DNA from: Staphylococcus canis
GTDB lineage: Bacteria; Bacillota; Bacilli; Staphylococcales; Staphylococcaceae
Reading direction: 5' to 3'
Assembly (NCBI RefSeq): GCF_016238445.1
Contig: NZ_JABANU010000003.1
Coordinates: 59,979-123,978, forward strand
DNA: 64,000 nt
This document shows, in pieces, positions 47,116 through 56,731 of the stretch. The stretch's first letter is position 1, and the number at the start of each line of letters is the position of its first letter. The notes beneath the pieces were generated by a model. That model was given only the letters and a program-made list of their open reading frames with translations, was not told the origin of the DNA and did not search any database. The position numbers and the translations under genes are program-made.

Positions 47116-47544
47116 ATGAAACAACAAGCAGTAGATCAAATTAATGCAGTGATTCGTGAATCTCGTATTGGTGTCCTTTCAACGGCGATTAACAACATAC
47201 CCAACAGTCGTTATATGATTTTTTATAATGACGGATTGGACTTGTATACGAAAACAAGTAAACAAACGCCGAAAATTGAAGAACTACGCAGTAATTCCAA
47301 CGCGCATGTCTTACTTGGATATGAAGAAGGTCAACATCAACCTTACATTGAAATCGAGGGACAAGTTGAAATTGTGACGAATCAAAACACAATCGACTGG
47401 TTATGGAAAGAGCAAGATCATAGCTTTTTCGATTCAAAAGATGATGCAGATTTAGTTGTTATTCGCGTCATTCCATCTCGCATTACGTTATTGAACAGCA
47501 AAGATAGCGATACACCTATCACTATTGATGTTAGTCACTTATAA
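47116..47544 (+). CDS. Pyridoxamine 5'-phosphate oxidase-like FMN-binding protein
   Basis: The 142-residue split-barrel protein resembles the general stress protein 26 group (Bacillus YdaG/YzzA). Typical are the N-terminal IRESRIGVLSTAINNIPNSRYM segment, LYTKTSKQTPKIEELRSN and IEGQVEIV. Such proteins bind a flavin, and the enzymatic role is usually unknown. The ATG follows GAGGTG. It is monocistronic. An inverted alpha repeat (copy D) separates it from the convergent ABC exporter operon. Confidence 0.85.
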   Translation: MKQQAVDQINAVIRESRIGVLSTAINNIPNSRYMIFYNDGLDLYTKTSKQTPKIEELRSNSNAHVLLGYEEGQHQPYIEIEGQVEIVTNQNTIDWLWKEQDHSFFDSKDDADLVVIRVIPSRITLLNSKDSDTPITIDVSHL

Positions 47545-47569
47545 GCAAATTGAATATGAGACACATGAT

Positions 47570-47680
47570 GAGAACCACTAACAGATGCAAACTTGAAGGA
47601 CAAATTGAAACCTAAAAGTTACTACATCTCGAAGTGGTTCTTTAGCATTCAAAACGCTCTCTCAATGACCTTATCCTTGT
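47570..47680 (-). repeat. Intergenic modular repeat, alpha copy D (inverted)
   Basis: On the minus strand GGTCATTGAGAGAGCG, AAAGAACCACTTCG and GTTAGTGGTTCTCA appear in the alpha order. The arms AGAACCACT/AGTGGTTCT are kept, and the compact ACAAATGCG hairpin is missing. It lies between two convergent genes, where the long stem could act as a bidirectional terminator. Confidence 0.85.
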
Positions 47681-49446
47681 TGGAGTTGGTACATTTTGTG
47701 ATAGATGCCGTTTTGAGCGATGAGTTGTTCGTGTGTGCCTTGTTCGACGATTTCGCCTTTGTTGAGTACTAGAATTTGGTGTGCATCTTGTATCGTAGAC
47801 AGGCGATGGGCGATTGCGATTGTAGTTCTGCCGTCGCGCATTTTAGTCAATGATTGTTGGATGTGTGCTTCTGTTTCTGAGTCAATGTTCGCTGTGGCTT
47901 CATCTAAAATCAAGATTTTAGGATCCATAGCCATTGTGCGTGCGAATGCGATAAGTTGACGTTGACCACTAGAGAAGGTACTTCCTTTTTCAATCACTTT
48001 ATGTTGATATCCACCGTCTAGACTTTCAATAAATGTATCAGCATGTACAAATTGTGCTGCTGCTTTGACTTGTTCAAATGTCATAGTTGGATGATACATT
48101 TTAATATTCGATTCAATTGTACCGTAAAATATAAAAGGATCTTGTAGTACCAAACCAATATGTTGCTTCAGTTGTTGTTTCGAAAATGATTTAATTGAAA
48201 CACCATCTATCTTGATATCACCACGATGAAATTCGTAAAAACGCATGAACAAGTTGATGATTGAACTTTTCCCTGATCCTGTATGTCCTACAAGCGCTAC
48301 CGTTTCACCAGGTTCCACAGTGAAATTAATATTTTTCAATACATCGTGTTCTCCATCATAACTAAATGAAACATTTTCAAATTCGATACGTCCTTTCCCA
48401 ATTTTAGCGCTGTTATCAACATCTTGCGCTGGCTCTAATGTTTCGTTATCCATCATTTTAAAAACACGACTTGCAGAAACAACTGCTTGTTGAAATAAGT
48501 TTAAATTTTGACTCACTTGGTTAATCGGTTCAAAAAAGCGTTGCATATATTGGATAAACGCATATACTACACCAGCTGTGACAACGTGACTAAAACTCAT
48601 GAATCCAAAGTATGCGAGTATCATGACTACTGCAAATGTAGACAGCATTGTAATCGCTGGTCTTAAGAGCAAGCCATCCAGACGTATCGTTTTCATTGAA
48701 TAGTCATAATGTTCATCATTAATAGTTTCAAATTCTGATCGTAAACGTTGTTCTTGATTAAATGCTTGTATTATTTTCATACCTTCTATGGATTCACCTA
48801 ATTTCGCATTTAAATCAGATAAACGTTGACGTGTTTGATAAAAATAGACAGAAGCGTACTTGCGATATAATCCTAAAATAATAAATATAATAGGAATAAA
48901 ACATAATGCGAAGAAAGCAAGTTTAATGTCTAATAAGAACATCATCACAAAACTTGCGATTATCATGAAAAAGGCAATCAAAAATGATGATAATACACCT
49001 GTAAACATTTCCACGATAGCTTCAGTATCGTTAGTTAGTCTCGATACGATACTCCCACTTGGCGTTTGGTCATAAAAACGCATCCCAAGTCTGCTAATTC
49101 TATGAAATGCCTCAATCCGTAATTGTTGAATGACTTTAAATGCTAAGTATTGTAAGTAGTAAATACTTAAATACGTTGTAATAGCACCGATTACTTCAAC
49201 ACCGATAAAAATAATGAGCAAAAATGTAAGGTCACGTTTTGGAAAGTGATTCACCGTTAAATATTGGTCAATAAACACTTTTACAAGATACGGTACTGAC
49301 ATATTTGCAGCTGTAGATATAATAAGAAATCCTATTGCCAGTACAATAAGCTTCTTAAATGGAAAGGTGTAACGGAGCAAGCGCCATAACGCATGCAATT
49401 GTTGTTTAAACGAAAGTTGTAAATTATTGTCCTCTCTCTTATTCAC
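47671..49446 (-). CDS. ABC exporter half-transporter, canonical ATPase site partner
   Basis: The 591-residue protein has a six-helix membrane domain and a C-terminal nucleotide-binding domain. Walker A is GHTGSGKSS and Walker B ILILDEA with the catalytic Glu; the signature is degenerate (FSSGQRQL). This is the pattern of heterodimeric multidrug-type exporters (BmrCD, TM287/288). The GTG at 49444-49446 (MNKREDNN) overlaps the stop of the partner gene by eight bases and follows GGGAGGTGG. Substrate unknown. It pairs with the upstream gene. Confidence 0.9.
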   Translation of the reverse strand: MNKREDNNLQLSFKQQLHALWRLLRYTFPFKKLIVLAIGFLIISTAANMSVPYLVKVFIDQYLTVNHFPKRDLTFLLIIFIGVEVIGAITTYLSIYYLQYLAFKVIQQLRIEAFHRISRLGMRFYDQTPSGSIVSRLTNDTEAIVEMFTGVLSSFLIAFFMIIASFVMMFLLDIKLAFFALCFIPIIFIILGLYRKYASVYFYQTRQRLSDLNAKLGESIEGMKIIQAFNQEQRLRSEFETINDEHYDYSMKTIRLDGLLLRPAITMLSTFAVVMILAYFGFMSFSHVVTAGVVYAFIQYMQRFFEPINQVSQNLNLFQQAVVSASRVFKMMDNETLEPAQDVDNSAKIGKGRIEFENVSFSYDGEHDVLKNINFTVEPGETVALVGHTGSGKSSIINLFMRFYEFHRGDIKIDGVSIKSFSKQQLKQHIGLVLQDPFIFYGTIESNIKMYHPTMTFEQVKAAAQFVHADTFIESLDGGYQHKVIEKGSTFSSGQRQLIAFARTMAMDPKILILDEATANIDSETEAHIQQSLTKMRDGRTTIAIAHRLSTIQDAHQILVLNKGEIVEQGTHEQLIAQNGIYHKMYQLQQG

Positions 49447-51217
49447 GATGGCCACCTCCCACTTCACTTTCTAGATCACTCGTTAACTGACTTTGCATCG
49501 CTTGTGCATTGAACGTCTCATAATACCAGCCTTTTTGTTGCATTAATGTATCATGTGTACCTCGCTCAACTACTGTGCCATCTCGCATTACGATAATTAA
49601 GTCAGCATGCATCACAGCACTCATTCGGTGTGCTGTTACGATGTTTGTCTGTCCTTGACGTGCTTCTTTTAAGTGCTGTAAGATTGCGGTTTCTGTTTCA
49701 GCGTCAACAGCTGATAACGAATCATCTAATATCAGCACTTCCGGTTGAGTAATTAAAGCACGGGCAATCGAAATCCGTTGCTTTTGTCCTCCTGATAATG
49801 ATACCCCGCGCTCCCCGACTACCGTATCATAAGCCTCAGGTAATGATAAGATATCTTCATGAATATGACTAATCGTACTTGCTCTGTACAATTCATCTTC
49901 TGAACTATGAGGCGCACCAAACAAGATATTTCCTCGTATTGTTGATGAAAATAGGAAATGTTCTTGAGGGACATATCCGAACTGTGCACGTAATTGCTCA
50001 ATATCATAATCTCGTATCGGTTGATTTCCACACAAAATATCTTCAGGACGCTCTGTATCAAATTCTCGCAGCAGTAATCGAATGAGTAAGCTTTTACCTG
50101 CTCCTGTCGGTCCGACAATCCCTACTGTCATGCCTTTCTTAATTTCAAATGTGACATGTTCTAATTGTGGTCGTGTATCACCTTCAAATTGAAAATGTTG
50201 AATATCAAACTGAATATTTCCTTTTGGTGCTTCCTTTATTTTCGGATCATGCTCAATACCACTCGGTTCACGTTCAATCTCTTTAATACGATCATAGGAT
50301 GCAGCACCACGTTGAACGATATTAAAGAAAAAGCCTAAAGCAAGTAGCGGCCAAACGAGCATACCTAAATATGTTGTAAATGTAATGAGTTGACCGATAG
50401 TAATACTGTCGTTGGTTACCATCATTGCGCCATAAATAACACTTAATAAATAACTTAACCCAATAATGGTTTGAATCGTTGGATCGAATAGTGCATCTAT
50501 TTTAGAAACGCTCAAGTTCTTAGCAACGACACGATTACTTAAGTTTGTAAAATCCGCTTCATCGCTCTCTTCATAACCGAATGATTTAATCACTTTAACC
50601 CCTGCAACGCTCTCTTGTGTCTTATCATTCAGTTGACTGAATGCGCCCTGCGCCTCTTTAAATCCTTTATGCAATAAGCGCCCGTAATAACTTGTAAGTA
50701 TCACTAAAAACGGAAGTGGCACCATTGCAATTAACGTTAATTTCCAACTAATAGTTGTCGCCATTACGACTAACGTCATGCCGCCTGTAATCACTGCGTC
50801 TGAAATCGTTAATACACCAATACCTGCAGTACTTTGAACAGCACGGATATCATTTGTCGCATGCGCCATTAAATCACCAGTTCGATATTTTTGGAAAAAT
50901 GACGGACTCATTGAAGTATACTTAAAATATAAGCGTTGACGTAAGATTCGTCCGAGTTTTGCACTTGCGCCAAATAATTTCAATCTTGAATAAAAACGTA
51001 AGAAATATACAAGAATCCCTGTACATGCAATAATCAGCAGGTAGCCTGTTAGATTTTGATATGTGAGTGTACGCTGTGTCATATGGTCGATAACAATCCC
51101 AATCATCTGTGGTGGGACGAGGTTTAAAAAGGCAGTAATCATCAGCGTTATGAATGCTAAAATGAATCGCTTTCGCTCACGTTTAAAAAACCAGCCTAAT
51201 GCTTTAAAAATACGCAA
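49439..51217 (-). CDS. ABC exporter half-transporter with non-canonical ATPase site
   Basis: The 592-residue membrane ABC protein is the partner of the downstream gene. The nucleotide-binding domain has Walker A GPTGAGKSL and a proper signature LSGGQKQR, but Walker B reads VLILDDS, with Asp in place of the catalytic Glu. That marks the degenerate site of heterodimeric exporters such as BmrC/YheI. It starts with TTG at 51215-51217 after AGGTGA. Together the two genes form an operon for export of lipid, drug or peptide; the cargo cannot be told. Confidence 0.9.
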   Translation of the reverse strand: MRIFKALGWFFKRERKRFILAFITLMITAFLNLVPPQMIGIVIDHMTQRTLTYQNLTGYLLIIACTGILVYFLRFYSRLKLFGASAKLGRILRQRLYFKYTSMSPSFFQKYRTGDLMAHATNDIRAVQSTAGIGVLTISDAVITGGMTLVVMATTISWKLTLIAMVPLPFLVILTSYYGRLLHKGFKEAQGAFSQLNDKTQESVAGVKVIKSFGYEESDEADFTNLSNRVVAKNLSVSKIDALFDPTIQTIIGLSYLLSVIYGAMMVTNDSITIGQLITFTTYLGMLVWPLLALGFFFNIVQRGAASYDRIKEIEREPSGIEHDPKIKEAPKGNIQFDIQHFQFEGDTRPQLEHVTFEIKKGMTVGIVGPTGAGKSLLIRLLLREFDTERPEDILCGNQPIRDYDIEQLRAQFGYVPQEHFLFSSTIRGNILFGAPHSSEDELYRASTISHIHEDILSLPEAYDTVVGERGVSLSGGQKQRISIARALITQPEVLILDDSLSAVDAETETAILQHLKEARQGQTNIVTAHRMSAVMHADLIIVMRDGTVVERGTHDTLMQQKGWYYETFNAQAMQSQLTSDLESEVGGGHRE

Positions 51218-51427
51218 GTTCAGTCACCTACTTTCTTTTAGTTCTAGTTCAATTGCAATTCAATATTTACTTTACAACACATGTCAAGTATACCTTGAAT
51301 TTTGCATTATTAACTTCATGATATACAATAGTGTAAAGTTCTCAAAATTTTTTGTCTATTATATTAAGTTTTAATAGGTTATAAATAGGATATCTATAAT
51401 TACAAAATAAATATAGGAGGTCTTATT

Positions 51428-52039
51428 GTGTCAGAGATTACAGTCACCCCTGCATATAAAACATTACCAGAGGCAGGCTTTTTAAATTACTTAGCGATGC
51501 AAGAGATGACACACCCTATAGTAGGTACAAATAGCAGTCAAACGATAGAAGCGCGCTTATATCATTTATGGCGTCAGCGCAATAATCGATTTAGTTATGA
51601 TTATAGTTGGTGTGCTAAAATAGATGGGCATGTTGCTGGTATTGTTACAGCACTTCCTGTTCAAGAACTTGAACGCATTGAAAAGCATACGGTATGGCAA
51701 CTCATCAAAATGCGCGGATTTGATTTAATCCATCATCTTTACCATTACTTTAGTCAAATTCGTGCTTTACTCGCTTTAAAAGAAGGCTATCAAGATGAAT
51801 ATCATATTTCATTATTAGCCATTATGCCAGAGTATCATCGTCAAGGGGTCGCTACACATTTGTTGGCACATGTCGAACAATTCGCCAAACATTTAGGCTA
51901 CCGTAAACTGTCACTGACTGTCAAAAAAGACAACGACAATGCAATTCGTGCTTATCAAAAAAGTGGCTTTATGATTGTGAATGAAATTGACGAAGCTCCT
52001 TATCATTTATACCGTATGATGAAAACATTAGAACTTTAA
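51428..52039 (+). CDS. GNAT-family N-acetyltransferase
   Basis: The 203-residue predicted acetyltransferase has a clear acetyl-CoA motif, ISLLAIMPEYHRQGVATHLLAH, and motif B, LTVKKDNDNAIRAYQKSGF. It starts with GTG at 51428 after ATAGGAGG. The N-terminal half is longer than in minimal GNAT domains and binds an unknown substrate. It is followed 30 bases later by the QueD-like gene, likely in one transcript. The region 51218-51427 upstream shows only AT-rich promoter-like sequence. Confidence 0.82.
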   Translation: MSEITVTPAYKTLPEAGFLNYLAMQEMTHPIVGTNSSQTIEARLYHLWRQRNNRFSYDYSWCAKIDGHVAGIVTALPVQELERIEKHTVWQLIKMRGFDLIHHLYHYFSQIRALLALKEGYQDEYHISLLAIMPEYHRQGVATHLLAHVEQFAKHLGYRKLSLTVKKDNDNAIRAYQKSGFMIVNEIDEAPYHLYRMMKTLEL

Positions 52040-52069
52040 ACAAATATAAGAAGGAAAAGAGGAAAATGA

Positions 52070-52498
52070 ATGTCAAAATTTGATCACGTGCATCCACCTC
52101 AAAACTTTGCACGCCACCACAAAACTTTATTAGTAGTTAAACATTATACGTTTACATGTGATAATCGGATTTACTTTTCTGAGACGAATCATATCGATTT
52201 AGAAGATCACACCTACCATTTAGAAATGGAAGTTTGGTCAAAAACAGACGACCACGGATTAGCTGTAGACTTTAATGTTATTGATGATATTTATAAACAA
52301 TATCTACAACCTTATTTAGATGGACAATTATTGAATGATACACTTCCTGACATGAACACAACTGTTGAAAATATTGCACATTGGATATGGTTACGTTTCA
52401 GTGAACATCTACCTGAAGATGTTTCTATGAACAGTATTGCACTGTATGAAACACCTGACCAAGGTATTCGTCTCACACGTAACATAATGGCTCAATAA
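52070..52498 (+). CDS. Diverged 6-pyruvoyl-tetrahydropterin synthase/QueD paralogue
   Basis: The 142-residue protein matches the QueD/PTPS fold in its second half: LLNDTLPDMNTTVENIAHWIW corresponds to the YLNDIP...PTSE..A.WIW region, and ETPDQG holds the pterin-binding Glu region. The zinc and catalytic residues are altered. The usual FxxAH is FTCDN, the catalytic Cys with LHGH reads LEDHTYH, and the HH before LND is absent. It is therefore unlikely to do standard QueD chemistry, or it uses other ligands. It follows the GNAT gene closely and ends in a strong terminator. Confidence 0.7.
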   Translation: MSKFDHVHPPQNFARHHKTLLVVKHYTFTCDNRIYFSETNHIDLEDHTYHLEMEVWSKTDDHGLAVDFNVIDDIYKQYLQPYLDGQLLNDTLPDMNTTVENIAHWIWLRFSEHLPEDVSMNSIALYETPDQGIRLTRNIMAQ

Positions 52499-52502
52499 AA
52501 AG

Positions 52503-52551
52503 TACACCCCATTTAGCCTCTATCTTCAGACTAAATGGGGTGTGATTTTTA
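52503..52551. terminator. Bidirectional terminator
   Basis: ACACCCCATTTAG and CTAAATGGGGTGT are perfect 13-base arms with T runs on both strands, between convergent genes. Confidence 0.92.
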
Positions 52552-52556
52552 ATATA

Positions 52557-53270
52557 TCAATGATAAGCATGAATAATTTGTTCGATGACATCAACGAGCT
52601 CAGCTTCACGCTCAACATAACGATCTGCTTGGTAGCCTTCTTTCGTTGCAGGGCGATTACGTCGATTAAACCAAACGACTTGCCATCCTGCATCAATTGC
52701 TCCTACTACATCATTCTCAAAATTATCACCAACATAAAATGTAGAGGTTGGATCTAACTCTAATGCTTCAATTACTTTATCAAAAATAATACGGTTTGGC
52801 TTTGATACTTGATGTGCACCAGAAATGTAAATATGCGATTCAGGTATCCATTGTGTAAGGTTAAGTGCCTCAATTTTTGCACGTTGTCGATCCGCTTCGC
52901 CATTCGTGATGATACCCAGTACGATAGGTTGGGTAGATAATGTCGACAATAAGTTTCGCATCGTATCAGATAATTCAATACGTTGTTGCGCAAACTCATA
53001 ATCTTGTTGAAATGCACGTGCCTTTTTTTCAGGTAATGCAATATCAAATTCATTCACCGCTTCAGTAATGCGATACACATGCATCTCACTCAACGTCATA
53101 CGACCATTTTGAGTAGCTTCAAATACTTCATCACTATAAGCTCTGAAACGTCGATACAATGCTTCTACACCCATATCACTATCCGCAAAATGTTGGTAAT
53201 ATGCATACTCAAAAGCTTGTAATTGATCATATAACGTGTCATCTAAATCAAATATAAGGGCTAAAGTCAC
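52557..53270 (-). CDS. HAD-superfamily hydrolase (YjjG-like)
   Basis: The 237-residue cytoplasmic phosphatase, possibly a nucleotidase, belongs to the haloacid dehalogenase superfamily. Motif I is FDLDDTLYD (both Asp present), motif II GIITNGE, motif III the Lys in SKPNRIIFD and motif IV VGDNFENDV. A helical cap lies between motifs I and II. It resembles YjjG/YfnB phosphatases that dephosphorylate nucleotides; the true substrate is unknown. It lies downstream of trpA on the same strand but about 100 bases away, so it is probably separate. Confidence 0.88.
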   Translation of the reverse strand: MTLALIFDLDDTLYDQLQAFEYAYYQHFADSDMGVEALYRRFRAYSDEVFEATQNGRMTLSEMHVYRITEAVNEFDIALPEKKARAFQQDYEFAQQRIELSDTMRNLLSTLSTQPIVLGIITNGEADRQRAKIEALNLTQWIPESHIYISGAHQVSKPNRIIFDKVIEALELDPTSTFYVGDNFENDVVGAIDAGWQVVWFNRRNRPATKEGYQADRYVEREAELVDVIEQIIHAYH

Positions 53271-53372
53271 TCGTGTACCTCCTAGATTTATCTCATCCTA
53301 TTTAGCATTATGGATTGTCTATATCTATATACCCACTTTGAATATCATATTCGCATATTTTACAAATTGATG

Positions 53373-54116
53373 CTATTGTTTAACACTATTATTTTCTAAA
53401 GCGTGTTGCAGTGTTTGAATAAATTCGATAGTTGATGGAATGCCATCCTCTTTAAAACGTCTCACAATTTCACTACCGATAATAACACCGTCTGAAGCTT
53501 GAGAAATGTTTTGAACATGATCTGCTGTACGTATACCAAAACCAGCAAGTACTGGAACAGACGCTATACGTTTAATTTCTTCAATATGTTCTAACAATTC
53601 TGGATGGAATGTGCCATTTTTACCTGTTACTTCATTCATTGTTACCGTGTAGATGAAGCCTTCTGCATGTTTCGCGATATGTTCACGTCTTTTTGGGTCG
53701 GCAGTCATCGCAATTAATGAGATGAATTTCAACTTACGATTCGGATATTTCTCTTTCAATTGCTCAATGTATTCATGTGGCATATCTGGAATAATGAGTC
53801 CATAAACACCAGCGTCTTCCGCTGCTTTAAAAAAGGCCTCTTCTCCGTAAGTTTCAATAGAATGCGCATAGGTCATTAACACAACTTTTGTAGACAACTG
53901 TCCTTGAACAGACTTCAAGTCATCAAATACATCTTGAGTTCGTCTTCCAGATTGAATGGCGCTTTGACCCGCCTCCATAATGACAGGACCATCTGCTACT
54001 GGATCAGAATATGGAATTCCAATTTCCACATAGTCTACACCTGCTTGATCTAATGCACGTAATTCATCTAGCATCGTTTGACCACCCATAATATACGTCA
54101 CAAATTGCTTATGCAT
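53373..54116 (-). CDS. trpA: Tryptophan synthase alpha chain
   Basis: TrpA cleaves indole-3-glycerol phosphate to indole and glyceraldehyde 3-phosphate and channels indole to TrpB. The 247-residue protein has the catalytic Glu/Asp context [18 protein letters not shown] and the phosphate site AGFGI. The ATG at 54114-54116 ([12 protein letters not shown]) follows GGAGGAG and overlaps the trpB stop by eight bases, so translation is coupled. A longer frame starting at 54176 lies inside trpB. It is the last gene of the trp operon; no clear terminator follows. Confidence 0.96.
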   Translation of the reverse strand: MHKQFVTYIMGGQTMLDELRALDQAGVDYVEIGIPYSDPVADGPVIMEAGQSAIQSGRRTQDVFDDLKSVQGQLSTKVVLMTYAHSIETYGEEAFFKAAEDAGVYGLIIPDMPHEYIEQLKEKYPNRKLKFISLIAMTADPKRREHIAKHAEGFIYTVTMNEVTGKNGTFHPELLEHIEEIKRIASVPVLAGFGIRTADHVQNISQASDGVIIGSEIVRRFKEDGIPSTIEFIQTLQHALENNSVKQ

Positions 54117-55953
54117 CTGTTTCTCCTCCTCTATTTTGTGTGTATTCACGAATTGTTTCCATATCTTTATCACCACGTCCAGAAACCGTCACTACAATGA
54201 TGTCATCTTTATCCATTGTCGGTGCTAATTTTTCAACATAGCTCAACGCATGCGCACTTTCAATAGCTGGAATAATCCCTTCTAATTTTGAGAATCGAAT
54301 TAATGCTTCCATCGCTTCAGTATCTGTTGCAGTTTCATATTTGACACGTCCAATATCGTGGTAATAACTGTGCTCAGGTCCTACACCTGGATAATCAAGT
54401 CCTGCTGAAATTGAATGTGCAAGCTCAATTTGGTCTTGATCATTTTGAATTAAATACATTTTAGTACCGTGTAGAATACCAACTTTTCCTTTATTAATCG
54501 CTAGTGCGTGACGATTTGTATTTGCACCTTGCCCTGCTGCTTCAACACCATATAATTTCACATCGCTATCTTCAACAAATGGATAGAATGTTCCAATCGC
54601 ATTTGAACCTCCTCCAACACATGCCACAACTGCATCAGGTAAACGTGACTCTTTCTCTAAAATTTGTGATTTAATCTCATCACCAATTACGCGTTGGAAA
54701 TCTCTAACCATTGTCGGGAATGGATCAGGTCCTAATGCAGACCCTAGAAGATAATGTGTATCTTCGACATGTGCAACCCAATATTGTAACGCTTTGTTCA
54801 CAGCATCTGAAAGTGTCCCTTGTCCATCAGTAACTGAGACAACTTTTGCACCTAATAGCTCCATTCTAAATACGTTTAACTGCTGACGGCGTATATCCTC
54901 TTCACCCATGAATACGATAAGTTCCATATCGAATAACGCCGCAACTGTCGCACTCGCTACCCCATGTTGACCTGCACCTGTTTCAGCTACAAGTTTACGT
55001 TTCCCCATGCGCTTAGCTAGTAACGCTTGTCCAAGTGCGTTATTAATTTTATGTGCACCTGTATGGTTCAAATCTTCACGTTTTAAATAAATTTTCGCGC
55101 CGCCTAATGCTTTTGTATAAGAATCTGCGTATGTTAATGGAGATTCTCGTCCTACATAATGTTTAAGATAATATTGATACGTTTCTATAAATTCCGGATC
55201 ATTTTTTGCTTCATTATAAGCTTGTTTTAAATCTTGAATTGCTGGCATTAATGTTTCTGGTATATAACGTCCACCAAAATCTCCGAAAAACCCATTTTGA
55301 TCAACTTCTAATTGTATATTTGACATGTGATAATCTCCTTTCAAAATATGCATAATTTCCTTCATTTTTTGTTCATTTTTAATCCCTTTACGACTCTCAA
55401 TGCCACTTGCAACATCCACACCTTGAAGTTCTGGGTATGTGCGCAATAGCTCTGGTAACGTTTCTGTGTTAATACCACCTGCAATGAGAAAGGGCACGTT
55501 TGGCATCTCTTTTAAATATCGCCAATCAAATGTATGCCCTGTACCACCGTATGCTATAGAGGGCGTGTCGATGATAAATTGATCAACGACATTTTGATAA
55601 TCTTTAATACGTTGCATTAACGTTTCATCACCTGGTAATGCTCGAACAACCCGTATCTTTGGAAAATGTTCTCGTACACTTTGTATAAACTGAGGTGTCT
55701 CATCTCCGTGAAATTGAATCGTATTAATATCTGTTTCAGTCAATAGCTGTTGTATTACTTCAAATGTGGAATTTACTACAACAGCCACGCGATCAATAGA
55801 ATCTGGAATGTCTTTTGATAATTGTTGAACCTGATCTATTGAAACATAACGCGCACTTTTAGGATACGTTATAAATCCAATCGCATTGACGTCTTGTGCT
55901 ACTGCTGCTTTAACATCTTCTTTTTGCGTAAATCCACAATATTTAACGTACAT
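54109..55953 (-). CDS. trpF-trpB: TrpF-TrpB fusion: PRA isomerase joined to tryptophan synthase beta
   Basis: One uninterrupted frame of 614 codons covers phosphoribosylanthranilate isomerase (residues 1-209) and tryptophan synthase beta chain (residues 210-614). TrpF features are YCGFT with the catalytic Cys 6, FIIDTPS and AGGIN. TrpB features are the PLP lysine in [21 protein letters not shown] and the Gly-rich [10 protein letters not shown]. Separate staphylococcal trpF ends with KGD-like residues just where the join occurs (KGDYH-MSN). A good ribosome site AAAGGAG lies eight bases before the ATG at 55324-55326, so free TrpB (405 residues) could also be made. trpF overlaps trpC by 11 bases. 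Confidence 0.9.
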   Translation of the reverse strand: MYVKYCGFTQKEDVKAAVAQDVNAIGFITYPKSARYVSIDQVQQLSKDIPDSIDRVAVVVNSTFEVIQQLLTETDINTIQFHGDETPQFIQSVREHFPKIRVVRALPGDETLMQRIKDYQNVVDQFIIDTPSIAYGGTGHTFDWRYLKEMPNVPFLIAGGINTETLPELLRTYPELQGVDVASGIESRKGIKNEQKMKEIMHILKGDYHMSNIQLEVDQNGFFGDFGGRYIPETLMPAIQDLKQAYNEAKNDPEFIETYQYYLKHYVGRESPLTYADSYTKALGGAKIYLKREDLNHTGAHKINNALGQALLAKRMGKRKLVAETGAGQHGVASATVAALFDMELIVFMGEEDIRRQQLNVFRMELLGAKVVSVTDGQGTLSDAVNKALQYWVAHVEDTHYLLGSALGPDPFPTMVRDFQRVIGDEIKSQILEKESRLPDAVVACVGGGSNAIGTFYPFVEDSDVKLYGVEAAGQGANTNRHALAINKGKVGILHGTKMYLIQNDQDQIELAHSISAGLDYPGVGPEHSYYHDIGRVKYETATDTEAMEALIRFSKLEGIIPAIESAHALSYVEKLAPTMDKDDIIVVTVSGRGDKDMETIREYTQNRGGETDA

Positions 55954-56731
55954 CTGTAGTCGCCCTTGTAATTTGATTAAAAGTTTGTATTAATTGTTCA
56001 GGTTGTGATGCTTTCATTAATGTCTCACCTACAAGTATGCCTGATACACCTGCTTTCGCTAATCGTTCAACGTCTTCTTTTGTTCGAATACCACTTTCTG
56101 AAATATAGTGCGTATCAGGTACTTTCGTCTGTAATATATCTATAGAATGACTCACATCTGTTTGAAATGTTTTTAAATCTCGATTATTGACACCAATAAT
56201 GTTTGGATTAAGTTGATGCGCACGTTCTAATTCTTCAGCATCATGAACTTCAACTAACACTTCTAGTCCTAAACTTACCGCGTAATCATATAATGTTTGA
56301 AGTGCTTCATCAGTAAGAATATTGACAATCAGTAAAATAATAGATGCACCTGTTTGATATGCAAGGTCAATTTGTTTTTTGTCTATGATAAAGTCTTTAC
56401 ATAAAACGGGTAAGTCCGTATGTTGTGTTAAAGTGTATAATCTTTCATAACTGCCATCAAAATACGCTTCGTCAGTTAATACAGATATGGCCGCTGCATG
56501 TTGATAGGCATTTAATTGGGTGAATAAATCTCTTTCTGGTATATCAGAAACCGTTGGACTTTTAGATTTGATTTCAGCGATGACATTGATGTGTGGTGTC
56601 TGATTCAAAGTTTCACTTAATTTTGTTTTATGACTGACATCCATTTTGTCAAATTTCGCAAGCTTTTGTTCATAATAGTTGCTGTTTAGTAATTCTTTTT
56701 TATATTCGACAATTTCATCTAATATTGTCAT
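55943..56731 (-). CDS. trpC: Indole-3-glycerol phosphate synthase
   Basis: TrpC closes the indole ring from carboxyphenylaminodeoxyribulose phosphate. The 262-residue protein shows [10 protein letters not shown] (catalytic Lys), [25 protein letters not shown] and SESGI, all family motifs in order. It overlaps trpD by four bases and the trpF part by 11, so the operon is translationally coupled. There is no fusion to trpF on this side, unlike the enteric TrpC-TrpF. Confidence 0.96.
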   Translation of the reverse strand: MTILDEIVEYKKELLNSNYYEQKLAKFDKMDVSHKTKLSETLNQTPHINVIAEIKSKSPTVSDIPERDLFTQLNAYQHAAAISVLTDEAYFDGSYERLYTLTQHTDLPVLCKDFIIDKKQIDLAYQTGASIILLIVNILTDEALQTLYDYAVSLGLEVLVEVHDAEELERAHQLNPNIIGVNNRDLKTFQTDVSHSIDILQTKVPDTHYISESGIRTKEDVERLAKAGVSGILVGETLMKASQPEQLIQTFNQITRATTDVR

